Assembly: GCF_028502605.1 (NCBI RefSeq)
Contig: NC_079236.1
Location: forward strand, 3,844,001-3,908,000
Direction of reading: 5' to 3'
Length of the DNA stretch: 64,000 nucleotides
Source: Trichoderma breve
Lineage: Eukaryota > Ascomycota > Sordariomycetes > Hypocreales > Hypocreaceae
Positions 54,124 through 64,000 of this stretch are shown one piece after another. The translations under genes were made by a program, and so were the position numbers. The notes below the pieces were generated by a model. That model did no database searches. It was not told where the DNA came from and saw only the letters and a program-made list of their open reading frames with translations. Position 1 is the first letter of the stretch. Every line of letters starts with the position of its first letter.

Positions 54124-56109
54124 ATGAACCGTAGCCTGTTTCCTAAGATCAAAGTACGTTACCTACAGAGAGTCACCGGGTGCCGACATAGGCACAACCT
54201 CTTCAACATGACGGCTACAGAAACCATTGTTGGTGATGATGCCAATACATATTCGGTCCCCGTGGCCGCAAATCAAGTATACGACAAGGGCATCATTTCG
54301 AATCCCCTCATAGCCAAAGACCTCCCCGCCGAAGTACTAAAGAAAAGCACAAACATCATCTTTACCGGCTCCGACAGCCCATCTCTCCCCGTCAACTGGA
54401 GACTTGCAGAAGCTGTATCATCTCTAAAGGCACTGGAAGCAGCGTTGGTAGACGTTATTCTCCAGCGCCGTTACGGTCTTGAGCCTCACCATGTCACCAT
54501 CAACACCGACCATGCCAGTCTCTTCATCTTCTCTACTCTTCTCTGGACTATTGATCCTTCGGAGGGTGGGGAGAATATCAGGCCCGACAGCCTCCGTCAA
54601 GCAAATGCGAACCTGTTCAAATACTTTCCTAGCTGTGACAAGCACCGCATGAATGCTTCCACTCACCGCAACCTGGCAACCAACATTTACAAGTGCGCCG
54701 ATGGTCGTTTCTTCCAAGCCCACGGGTCTCTGAATCCTACACCCGTGCTCCTCAATGTTGGTCTGAAAGCCGAAGCCGACGAGGATACGAATGTTTATGA
54801 AGATGCCGTCAAGCCGTTTACTGAAGCGTTTGGCAAGATTGACAGCCAGACCCTGCAGCAAATCACGGATGAGACGCGGCAAGCAGGCACCATCTGCTAC
54901 ACTGTGGACGAGTTCCTAAACTCAAAGCACGGCAAAGCCAATGCGCATGTTGGACTATGGGAAATTCGTGAGACCGCGAACAAGCTGCAAGAGCCATGCT
55001 GGTGGGAAACGCCCGAATCTCAATCTGGTGTTTCTAGGCCACTCGCCGGTTAGTTGGACATTCAAATTACTTATTTCTCTTTGAAGTTATACAACAGTTG
55101 GCTAATATGATTTACAAAACAATAGGTATCAAAGTCGTTGATCTTACAAGAATCATCGCTGGGCCGAGTATTACTAGATCCCTGGCAGAATTGGGAGCCA
55201 GTGTAATGCGCTGCACAGCACCCCATTTGCCAGACGTCGTATCTCTTCAGGCTGATCTCAACTGGGGCAAATGGAACTGTAGCATCGATCTCCGAGAGGA
55301 GAGTGGTCGACAGAAGCTCAAGCAGCTCATCCTGGAGGCCGATGTCGTCGTCCAGGGGTACCGACCCGGTACTCTCGACAAGTACGGCTTTGGTGAAGAG
55401 GACGTTATCAAGCTGTGTGAGAACCGGGCCAAGGGTATCATTCATGTGCGAGAAAATTCGTACGGCTGGCATGGCCCATGGAAGGACCGAAGTGGATGGC
55501 AGCAAGTTGCTGACGCTGTAAGTTTTTGCCGCTCCTTTCTCCCCCTTTTCGTCAATGAAACTAATTTTTCGTGTTTAGAATACCGGCCTTAGTTATTCTT
55601 TTGGCCAAGCCATGGGAAATGATGAACCCGTCACGCCAGTCTTCCCTCACAGCGATTATTGCAGCGGCGTTGCTGGTTCTTGCGCAGTCCTCATCGCCCT
55701 TCTGCGTCGTGCTGAGCGAGGCGGGTCTTATTGCATCGGTCTCTCCCTCAATTACTACAGCACATGGCTTATTCGTTCGGTGGGCACGTATCCCACTCAA
55801 GTCTTTGACAAAGTATGGGCTGAGCACGGCAGGCCAGTCTACCGATACTGGCACAACAACGGCATCTCGGCGCCAGAAACGGTCAAGAGGCTCAGGGCTG
55901 GACCGGCAAGTAAGAGGATATTGCGCCCGGAGTTCTTCGAGGACCGGCACTCACCGAGTGTGCTTGGAGACAAGGTGTTTCGTGCGGTGAAGGGAGTTGC
56001 TGATTGGGGCGGCGTGGTTGACTTGCGATATAATGTTGGAACTCGTGGAAATGGGACAGATGCAGCTAGATGGCCACAAGACTTGATGCAAGAAGTGGTT
56101 ACGGAGTGA
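54124..56109 (+). CDS. CaiB/BaiF (family III) CoA-transferase-like protein, double-length fungal form
   Basis: Three exons (54124-55048, 55126-55517, 55579-56109) give 615 residues. The first 300 residues form a diverged N-terminal half (LPVNWRLAEAVSSLKALEAAL, then a Cys- and His-bearing middle). The second half is the recognisable family III core: VVDLTRIIAGPSITRSLAELGA, VVVQGYRPGTLDKYG, GPWKDRSGWQQVADA, and PHSDYCSGVAGSCAVL with the expected active-site Asp. Such enzymes move CoA between carboxylic acids or racemise methyl-branched acyl-CoAs through an aspartyl-CoA anhydride. The double arrangement is common in fungi and of unknown substrate. The N-terminus from the first ATG (NRSLFPKIKVRYLQRV) is basic and amphipathic, like a mitochondrial leader; the Met at 54208 would omit it. 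It is divergent from EME1. Confidence 0.87.
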
Positions 56110-56310
56110 GATAAATACCGATAGAGAGATAAACACAATGAACTAGAAAAGAGAGTTGGTCTCTTCAGCCAATAGAGGTCGTGTTAATCAGGCACTACAT
56201 ATCAGACTCAGACTCACTGAAGCCTAGGTGAATAGTCCTATCACGCCACATTCCCCCAGCCAACATCCCCCTTGTGTTCTGCTCATCTACTTATGTTCAA
56301 AAGAACGCCA

Positions 56311-57261
56311 TCATGGATTCTTCTGCAGCAGCAGTTGGACATCCTCTACGACCTTGACACGGGAAGTGAGCTCGGCAATGGAGCCCTCCACCCTCGCCAT
56401 AGCCTTTCCCTTCTTTTCAGCCTCTTTGGTTTGATGCTCGCGAATGAGAGCGAGTTCGCGTAGTATTTGGTCCGCCTTGTCAGTCTGCTTGACTTGATTC
56501 TCTCGAATGAGAATGAGTTCGCGCAGTATCTCGTCTGCTCTGTCAGTCTCCGCCGCTTTCTGGGACAGTGTCTTGATGCCCCGAGTGAAAAGAGGAGAGT
56601 CGCTCCGTTGATGTAGGGCGAGCTTGTTCTCATTCGACACAGGCGCCATCATGGGCTTTTGATCTACCTTGGCGAATTCGTGGAGATCTTGACTCTTTGA
56701 CTCTGAAAGTTCGTTCTTGATTGCTACCTTTCCAGAAGAACTGGCTACCGAGTTGGACGAAGCAGGTGCTTCAGCATGCTTCTTGCTCGGAGGTTGGTCT
56801 TTGGCGATCGACTCGCTTCGACGCTTCTTGGGACGCTCTTGCCAGGGATGGTGCTTGAAGTATTCGTTGAACAAATTTTCCATCACCTCAGAGCCATGTG
56901 CCGTCTTCACATGCTCTGCCACAGACTTGACTTTGCCATAGATGGCATTAAACATGACGTAGCGCGCCCACGTTGGATTGTTCTTGATGGCCTTGTACAG
57001 TTTATGTTGGCTCGGCGCGCCTTTCGCTGATTTGGGAACAATAAACGCCGACGAAGCCACGAGCTCGCGGTATTCCTGTTGATCAGAGAGCGCCATGTTT
57101 GTTGCTTGGCGCCAGTACGCTGTGACGGCAGCGAGGGCGTGGTCGAACTGAGGATGATTCTTGGCGATGGGGATGTCTTCAATCTCCAAGCGTAAGGGGG
57201 GGATGTTTGGGTTGGGGCAGGGGTTTGGGTGAGTGACAAGGTTGGGCGCCATCGTGGGCAT
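56311..57261 (-). CDS. Family member D: unrecognised protein with shared domain and tandem coiled-coil repeat
   Basis: Single exon, 316 residues, no known family. The shared block is at about residues 36-139: ALAAVTAYWRQATNM, DQQEYREL, FIVPKSAK, HKLYK, then TWARYVMFNAIYGK. This is the same order and spacing as loci B and C. A PKKRR cluster at about 144 looks like an NLS, followed by a Ser/Lys-rich linker. Near the C-terminus a 21-residue unit is tandemly duplicated (239-259 and 260-280; TDRADEILREL against TDKADQILREL), then a helical tail. Together they predict a coiled coil, as in member C. The Pro-rich N-terminus resembles member B. The gene is tail-to-tail with the CaiB/BaiF gene, about 40 kb from the other members. 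A nuclear, self-associating protein is the most I would infer. Confidence 0.7.
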   Translation of the reverse strand: MPTMAPNLVTHPNPCPNPNIPPLRLEIEDIPIAKNHPQFDHALAAVTAYWRQATNMALSDQQEYRELVASSAFIVPKSAKGAPSQHKLYKAIKNNPTWARYVMFNAIYGKVKSVAEHVKTAHGSEVMENLFNEYFKHHPWQERPKKRRSESIAKDQPPSKKHAEAPASSNSVASSSGKVAIKNELSESKSQDLHEFAKVDQKPMMAPVSNENKLALHQRSDSPLFTRGIKTLSQKAAETDRADEILRELILIRENQVKQTDKADQILRELALIREHQTKEAEKKGKAMARVEGSIAELTSRVKVVEDVQLLLQKNP

Positions 57262-60200
57262 TGGTTGTTGAGCCTGTCTAGAGAGGTGGAAGAGGAAAAG
57301 TTATTTTTGGAGACAAGAAGTTTTGGGGTTCTCGTAGAAAGGCGACGCGAGTGGACGCGTCGGCAAGTGCCAGGTGGCTGCATTTTTGGCTGCCAGTTGG
57401 CAGAGTTTATCACGACAACCGCGACGCTCAACTACATGGTAAGTTCAGATGCTATGTTTAGCTTGCTATTCACTCAGTACCCGACTTCGGGCAAATGCCA
57501 TTCGTTGTCGTCCTCTTCCAATTATAATATCTGAGCTCTTTGACTTAATCTGTTCAACCAAGTCATCGTTTGCCAGAAGCCTCACTTGTATGACGAGATA
57601 GAAGTATGGTTCGATATCCAATGCAGGGAATTCCATCTGGTTCACTCGCATCTCTGATAGCAGCGCACGGCCTTGAGATCGATGTGCCCCATCCTGGAAC
57701 AAGTGCTGGCAAATCATCGTCATAAGGCTCCTATGTTAGATATTATATTGTTCAAATGTCGATGAAGATGGCAAGTCTATCGTAAAGACTAAGATATGGT
57801 TGTGTTTATTTAGAAGAGCACCTCTGGTAGATTTATACAATTGACTACTCTGCTAATACTGAGTTAAATACTGAAAACATGCCTAGTGCTCTTCTTGCCG
57901 AATAGATGTCTTTTTGCCTACTTTCTCTTAATACTATTAATCTTTCTGCAGCATCTGCTATTGGATTTGGGCATGGGATGACGGATACACGTAGGTAGAT
58001 ACCTGTAGTTTACCTGAAGGTTGGATACACCACCGTATAGATACATGTACCTCAAAGTTTCCATGTTGTTTTGTTGGTTGGGTAAACAATCCAGGCAATC
58101 GACAATAGATCGTAGGCTTCTTATGAGTTTTCTGAACGCAAAATACAAGTTCCATCGCTTTTTTGCCGATGCAATAGTCTGCTCCAGGCTTTTGGTCCCT
58201 GATTCTTTACAAGCTTGTCCAACTGGTCCATCGTTCTCGGGTAACAGCATTCATGGTCTAGGAGCGAATTGACTTTCCTTCCTATATGTAAGTACTAGGT
58301 ACTACTTGAAAACAGCACAAAAAAAATTCTTCTCAGATTCTAGTTGTTTTAAACAATAGAAATACGGTCACTTTTTGAGATTAGGGCCACTGAGAGGAAT
58401 AGTTGTTAAGCACAAGCATACAAGTTAATGACTAAAGTAATATACAACATCTAGCTCGATCAGTGCTCGCACCAGTCATTCTCTCCACAAATAGCATGAT
58501 GCCGATCTATTACAGGCTTTTAATCCTCACGATGATTCTTCAAAGGTTGGAATCATGGCATTTTGCAATCTGGAAGAGGCTGGCTAATCCGAGTTATCTC
58601 ATTGAATACAGCCATGTTGCGCAGAGTATGGCGGACTGATGACATGAGGCTTGAAGTCCTACTGCTGCTCGCATTGAGCGAAGAAGTGGCCGTCGAGTGA
58701 ACCGAACCGGTGAGCCAACGAAGACGGCTCCCGATCATCTGAAATCATTTACTATGTTCCCAACCTACGTAACGCAGATTGCCTGTCTCTTTGACCGTGC
58801 ACGTATTCACCTGTCATTGTATTTGCAGCACCGATTCATCTGAGACATTTCGACGCTTGGCGAAAATGCTTTCTCGAGGACCCAATCTCCGCCCAGCTCG
58901 ATCGCTCCGGCACCTCCATTCTGACAAATGGTGATTGGATCAGCTGTCCAATTCACTGTGGAGGCTTAATTGCTTGTGTATCTACTAATAGCAATGAGGC
59001 TAATTACATCTAGTGTGTGGTATCCGCATCTTACAACGGTGATACCGATCTTCATTTACCTAGGTATACAAGGGTTCACCCCAATATTGCTCCAAATACG
59101 AATCACGCAAGAGATGTGCATCTACTATTACAGCGCCGTTTGGTACATACGGTATACAGAACAACCTCGTCGCTTTCGTTTTACTTTGAATTTGTTTTTC
59201 TTTCCTTTGAAGGTGCACCTCATACTCATCAATCGCAAAATTCCGTCTTGGTACAGGGTAGCACAACGCCTCCCAAAACAGGCACGTACAAAAACCAACC
59301 GAAGATCTGGGCATACACACGATCTCTTTCACCACTAGCCGACGACGCATGTTGCACTGCCTACAATTATTGCAACTACCTACAGCATTTACTCGCCTTT
59401 TGCCGGTGATTAATTGTCAGGTAAATGGGATGGAATTAATTTACGGCAGATGGCAAAGCTGGGGCTGCTAGGCTGCCACAGATACAGGTGGCGGACTCTG
59501 TACGAGTTGATTGTGATTGTGTAGTCCGAAAATATATCCCCATACGGACTCTACGGAGCACACGACAGGCATCGTGATGTTGACCCCTGGGCCTGCAATG
59601 CCTGGCGCGGCGAAGATCGACATGTGGTCGGCGTTATGGTTAATTGCTTGCAAAACGCTGACCGTTTACTAAATGGTGATGATGTGACGAGCAATTCCTG
59701 CAAGGCAAAGCCCCGTGATAATCAACACGGTGCAGTGCAATGCAATGCTGTATGTCTGTAGATTAGGTGCCAAACATCGGATACGATACGCGTGTTGCTG
59801 CCATTTGTTGATGGGTGATTGGATTGACCAACGGAGCGTGGCGCTTTTCGCATAACAAAGGGCGCCAATGTGAAACGGCGTGCAGGATGCATATAATGTA
59901 CGAGTAATATAACACCAGAGACAACCTCGACGAGCACAAAGGCGGCAAAACGAGTGAACGAATGACGGCAGCGGCGGAAGTGGGAGTAGCAAGCAGCCAG
60001 CAAATGAGAGCAACTGGCCCGCCACCCTTGTCTGGTTCCTCATCTTATTCACCACCATGTAATCCGTGCTCCGTCCGCACTTGCAGACGAGGCGAGGTTG
60101 TTGTGCGGAGTTTTGGGGCTCCAATACGGCCACTGGGTGGGTGAGACATGTGCAGCAATCGGCAGCGACTACAGATATTGGGTGCCCAAAGCTTCGGGGG

Positions 60201-60632
60201 ATAATTTGACCTGTCAAACGCCATTTCTGTAGTAGGGACAGCCAGTCCACAGGGACGGGGGGATCTAGTTGAGCTGAGAGATATCAAGGCCCGTTGCATC
60301 AAGAAGGGAGGGAATATGAAGCTTGCTTGTTCCACGCCGTCGAGGAATCAAGGAACGGAACCCAAGCAAGGGAAATGAAATGACCGATTGTCGACTAAAG
60401 AGTAGCAATCACACGCTAGCACATGCCATCCCGTCGACTCGTGTCCCACTCAGCTTCACATCATCAGTCAGCCTTGTACGACCTTTCTTTGTCAATCGCG
60501 CGCGCATGTGGCCGCATCGTGGAGAAGGACAACGGACACTTTTTTTTCCCGTTCGTTTTTCTTCGGTTATCGCCATGTCCTAATTTCCAGACTCCACGGG
60601 CCAGCCAGACTTGGGTAACAGATGGACAGACA

Positions 60633-60687
60633 GGGGGAGAGAGATAGAGAGCGGAAGAGAGAGAGAAGAGAGTGAAAAAAAAAAAAG
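60633..60687. repeat. Polypurine (GA)-rich tract
   Basis: Nearly uninterrupted purines: GGGGGAGAGAGA, then GA repeats, ending in a run of 12 A. Low complexity, possible promoter element of the kinesin; no further evidence. Confidence 0.6.
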
Positions 60688-61191
60688 CCTGCAATTCGTT
60701 CTGTTGCTTGTTGTTTCGGATTTTGACGGAGCACGGAGCGCCGGCAGGTACCTGTGACGCCGTAGCGGTACGGAGCTCCAGCACTCGCACAAGTCCAGGT
60801 ACTCGTCCCCTGTTACCCATGGACCCGGCTGCGAGGCTGCTAAGCCAAAGAAAGAAAAAGCTCAGGAACAAGCGAGAACTAGAAGCTCGTTTTTGTGCAA
60901 ATGGATCGATGATGGATCAGGGCCAAACAGCCACAGAATGTCCTCTTTTCTCTCCGATCACAGGCGAGCTGCTCAGGGCCTGCGGTGGCTTGGCAGGTGG
61001 CTAGTGCGAGCCGGGGCCTCAATAGGACTAGCGCATTCCGCTTAGCGCTGGGATCCCCTGGCTCTTGGCTGTTTTAGGCACAGGCGGGCGCTGGCAATTT
61101 CAGGGGTTCTGGACGATGCTGCAAGTACCTGGCCGTACCGATTTGGCTCTGTGTCTCGGTGCTCGAGGCGCTGAAATCGCGCTGCTGTCGA

Positions 61192-61203
61192 GGTACCGGT
61201 ACC
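61192..61203. repeat. Palindrome GGTACCGGTACC
   Basis: Perfect 12-bp palindrome made of two GGTACC sites. CAGGTACCTG at about 60746 and GTACCTGGCCGTACC at about 61125 are related in wording. Meaning unknown. Confidence 0.4.
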
Positions 61204-62684
61204 AACGAGCGTAGCACGGGGCGCTGCCTTACCAATCCATCCTCCTGCGAGCTATTTCGCGGTGGCTTTTTAGGGGTTTGTGACAATTTGCGCTGCGTGC
61301 TGGCGACTGGACTGGATTGGGCAGAGCCTTGCCACGGATCAAATTGATTAGGTGCACGTTGTTGTTAGGCTAGTTGGCTAGGTTAGGGGACATGGAGTTG
61401 AGATGATGTGCGCATTTTAGGGGCTTGTCAATCACTTTTAGCAGCTGGAGGCAGCTACTGGCAATGGTCTGGTGCTCTGGAACTGCTGGCCGTAGGTGCT
61501 AAACACCACTAAGCAGCTACCTGTCGGGTGTTTTCTTCCCTCTTCGATCGACCTCGCCTCAGTCTATCGAATATTCCCCCCTAGCTAGCAAACACCAGCT
61601 TCTCCCCCCTTTTAATATCGGGTCGAAAAAACACCACACGTCTCGTCTTCTTCACTCCACCTTCGCAGGCACGATTCCGCCCCATTTCATTCATTCTCTT
61701 GTCTCGTCTCGTTCTGTTCTGCAAGGACACTGAGCTGGGCCAATCCAATCCTGCCTGTGCCAAGGTATCTTACCGTGCTGGAGAATTGCCATCGTGCGAG
61801 CAGCATCCATTCATCAATTCTCGCCCCAGTCCAGCCCGTTTGCAAGGTCTGGCGCCTTTGTTTAATTAGGTACGGGATAGCAAAATCCACCCGTTCAAGG
61901 GCCCTGCCGTCTCCATCGCCATACCCAGCTCTGACATGCCTTTTTGATAGGCGAACAAGGACCCCCCGAGACCCCCATCGCGACCACTCATCGTGCAACC
62001 GCAATATCCCCACGAAGCCGGCCGTCGAATCAGTGTCAGCCTGGCCATGCATTGCCTGTACTCGTACATACGCACATCCCAACTATTCAGGTTCCAGTAG
62101 CTCTGTCCGACATACACACACACACCACACGTGTACTGTACATACACACCCGCATACCATCTTGTATCTCTACCAGTACGAGTTCATGCACCGGCATCCC
62201 GTCTCCACCGGCCAGTGAGGCGCGCAGATTGGATCATAGCAAAGACAAGGGGAGAGAGACCACAAGACACAGAGAGAGAGGGACGAAAAAAGAAAGAAAA
62301 AAGAGAATCAGCAAACTATTACGACTACTGCTTGTTCTGGTAGCGAGCAACGATCGGCACGGTTCTCTTGAGAAACCGTTCGTTGATCCTCCGTCTCTGT
62401 CTCTGACCATCGTCGTTCCTTTTCTCCCCCCCTCAGGACATCGTCAGCACACTCTTTTTTTCCCTCGCCTCAATTTCTTTCCCAATTCGCTCGTTTTCCC
62501 CGTTCCAGCGCTGCTCGTGTTCGCGGCCTGGGTCATTCACCTGCTGTCGCTTGTGCGCGTTTGCGCCGGCTTGTGCGCGCCGTCGACACGGGCCCCTACC
62601 TGAGAACAGGTATTCTGGACTGGAGCGACTGGAGCTTCGCTGCCTCGGTGACATCTGGCTCCGCTTCGCTTCGCATCTTCCGCC

Positions 62685-64000
62685 ATGGCCACTTCTCCGC
62701 CAGACTCGCCATCGCCAGCGCATAAGCTTCAGCGTCCCCTGAGCGCGATTGCTACTCGTCCTCAACCAAGGAGCACCAGTCGGTTGAGTATGAACAGCAA
62801 GCAAGGCGGCGAGAGCAGAGCCTCTGATGAGGACAATCGGACGGCTGTCCGTGTCGGTACGCATTTTCGCCCTCTTTCCAAGCACCAAATCCTCCAAAGA
62901 CGTTGGTACACTGTCTCGTGAACTTCGACGTCTCCCGGGCTAGTGCTGATTTCATGATTTTTTTTGGATGAGCTGACATGACCATTTTATCTTTACTCTC
63001 GCAGCCGTCAGAGTGCGACCGGCGTTGAATCCAGAAGATCCAGGATATGACCTGATACCGCAGCGCTTCCAGCGCCCTATGGTGCACGTCACGTCCAATA
63101 CGAGCCTGTCCATCGATTCCCCTCAAGGACGCAAGCTTTTCGTCTTCGATCGCGTCTTCGGCCCGGATGTTATGCAAGATGGCATCTGGGAGTACCTGAC
63201 AGACAGCATCAACGCCTTTACTCAAGGATACAATGTCTCTCTCCTTGCCTACGGCCAGTCCGGTGCTGGCAAATCATATACCATGGGCACGGCAAGTGCG
63301 ACAGAAAATCCAGACGATATGGGTATGGAACTTCTTTTTGCCTGTCTACTAACAGCAGCAGATTCTATGCGCAAGCTGCATTGCGCTCGTCATCCTGCGT
63401 AGCTAATCCATTGTGCTCTCATTTAGGTGTTATCCCACGAGCAGCCGCTGCCCTGTTCGAAAAGCTGGATGTACAGAAAGGAGTTGTGAATAATGGCACA
63501 ATGAAGAGCGCTAGTAGCTTCAGATCTCCTCGAGGATATGGCCAGCAAAACAACCTGGGCGACCGAAACTGGGCATTGACGGCCACCTATGTCGAAATCT
63601 ACAACGAGACCCTCCGAGATCTTCTGGTTGCCGATACCACGCCGCTAAATGATCGAACCTCAGTTGCAATCCGAGAAGATGTCAAGGGCAATATCATTCT
63701 CACAGGCCTGCACCAGGTCGACATTACCTGCGTCGACGACCTTCTCAACGCCCTCGCCTTTGGCTCCTCCATTCGCCAGACCGATGCTACTGCCATCAAC
63801 GCCAAATCCTCCCGTTCCCACGCCGTCTTCTCCCTCAACCTGGTCCAGCGCAAGAACAAGTTTTCAAATTCCGACAAGCGCCACTCCATGCCCTTGGAAG
63901 CCATGAGTGGCCAGGACATATCCGTCACCACCGATAGCAAGCTGCACTTTGTCGATTTGGCCGGTAGTGAAAGACTGAAGAACACGGGTGCTCAGGGCGA
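62685..64000 (+). CDS. Kinesin motor protein, N-terminal motor, 5' part only (kinesin-4/KIF4-like?)
   Basis: Three exons are visible (62685-62856, 63005-63322, 63427 to the window end); the gene continues beyond 64000. After a Ser/Pro-rich N-terminus of 57 residues comes the motor: VRVAVRVRPAL, FVFDRVFGPD, the P-loop GQSGAGKSYTMG, YVEIYNETLRDLL, switch I NAKSSRSHAVFSL and switch II VDLAGSERL. All nucleotide-binding elements are intact, so it is an active microtubule motor. The motor at the N-terminus implies plus-end movement. The style reminds me of kinesin-4/chromokinesins (KIF4, KIF21), but the neck and tail needed for assignment lie outside the window. Start: ATG at 62685 in a good context (CCGCCATGGCC). 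Confidence 0.93.

Larger units (their letters stand above)
57262..62684. other. 5.4 kb gene-free stretch upstream of the kinesin
   Basis: No supported gene. Minus-strand frames at 57466-57723 and 57918-58250 have plausible composition but no recognisable motif and could be relics. The right half (60.3-62.7 kb) is richer in GC, with polypurine and CA tracts, several GGTACC-type sites and many short upstream ATGs. It looks like a long promoter plus leader for the kinesin. Confidence 0.45.

Noticed and set aside
57466..58250. Two minus-strand frames that might be a fifth member of the local family
   Set aside because: Neither contains the Y..QA, (S/T)AK, H.L.K or W..Y spacing that defines the family.

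Overview
The window looks like a piece of a filamentous ascomycete chromosome. Most genes carry short GT-AG introns (47-148 nt), several with CTAAC/CTAAT-like branch sites. Pyrimidine-rich 5' leaders are common. The gene set (cytochrome P450, Zn2Cys6 regulator, PDR-type ABC pump, LaeA-like methyltransferase, fungal LtrA protein, double-length CaiB/BaiF protein) is typical of Pezizomycotina. A sordariomycete, perhaps hypocrealean, is my best guess, but that is inference and no marker gene here proves it. I support 20 protein-coding loci, one of them probably broken and one cut by the window edge. I see no tRNA, rRNA, CRISPR or intact transposon.

Layout. 1-16.7 kb is an accessory-looking block. 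It holds a P450 (1192-2958), two convergent members of an unrecognised protein family (3779-4292, damaged; 4450-5481), a divergent transporter/Zn2Cys6 regulator pair (6915-8600 and 9849-11385), an amidase (13059-15030) and a third family member (15791-16696). 17-30.2 kb holds metabolic genes: isopropylmalate dehydrogenase, a short-chain dehydrogenase, an aldehyde dehydrogenase, an AlaX-type tRNA-editing protein, a nine-exon LaeA-like methyltransferase and a secreted M20 hydrolase. 30.2-40.3 kb is a block of about 10 kb without a convincing gene, with a CTAGTA-type repeat and a zinc-finger-like fragment. 40.3-49 kb holds an LtrA-family membrane protein and a 1515-residue PDR transporter. 49.7-64 kb is more housekeeping-like: a histidine phosphatase, EME1, a CaiB/BaiF protein, a fourth member of the unrecognised family, a very long gene-free stretch and the start of a kinesin.

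The most interesting signal is the four-member family (loci at 3.8, 4.5, 15.8 and 56.3 kb). All share an N-terminal block of about 105-115 residues with fixed spacing of Y..QA, Q.E, (S/T)AK, H.L.K, W and Y, followed by a Ser-rich or basic, NLS-like linker; three end in a predicted coiled coil. One copy is frameshifted, truncated and bracketed by inverted copies of a roughly 20-nt minisatellite. Other points of note are a perfect PCNA-interacting-peptide pattern plus basic tail on the histidine phosphatase that converges on EME1, and perfect palindromes with CGG/CCG cores between the transporter and regulator genes and upstream of the ABC pump.

Gene cooperation is mostly inference. The transporter, Zn2Cys6 regulator and amidase could form a small amide-uptake and hydrolysis module. 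The phosphatase may be linked to replication or repair through PCNA. The other genes look independent.
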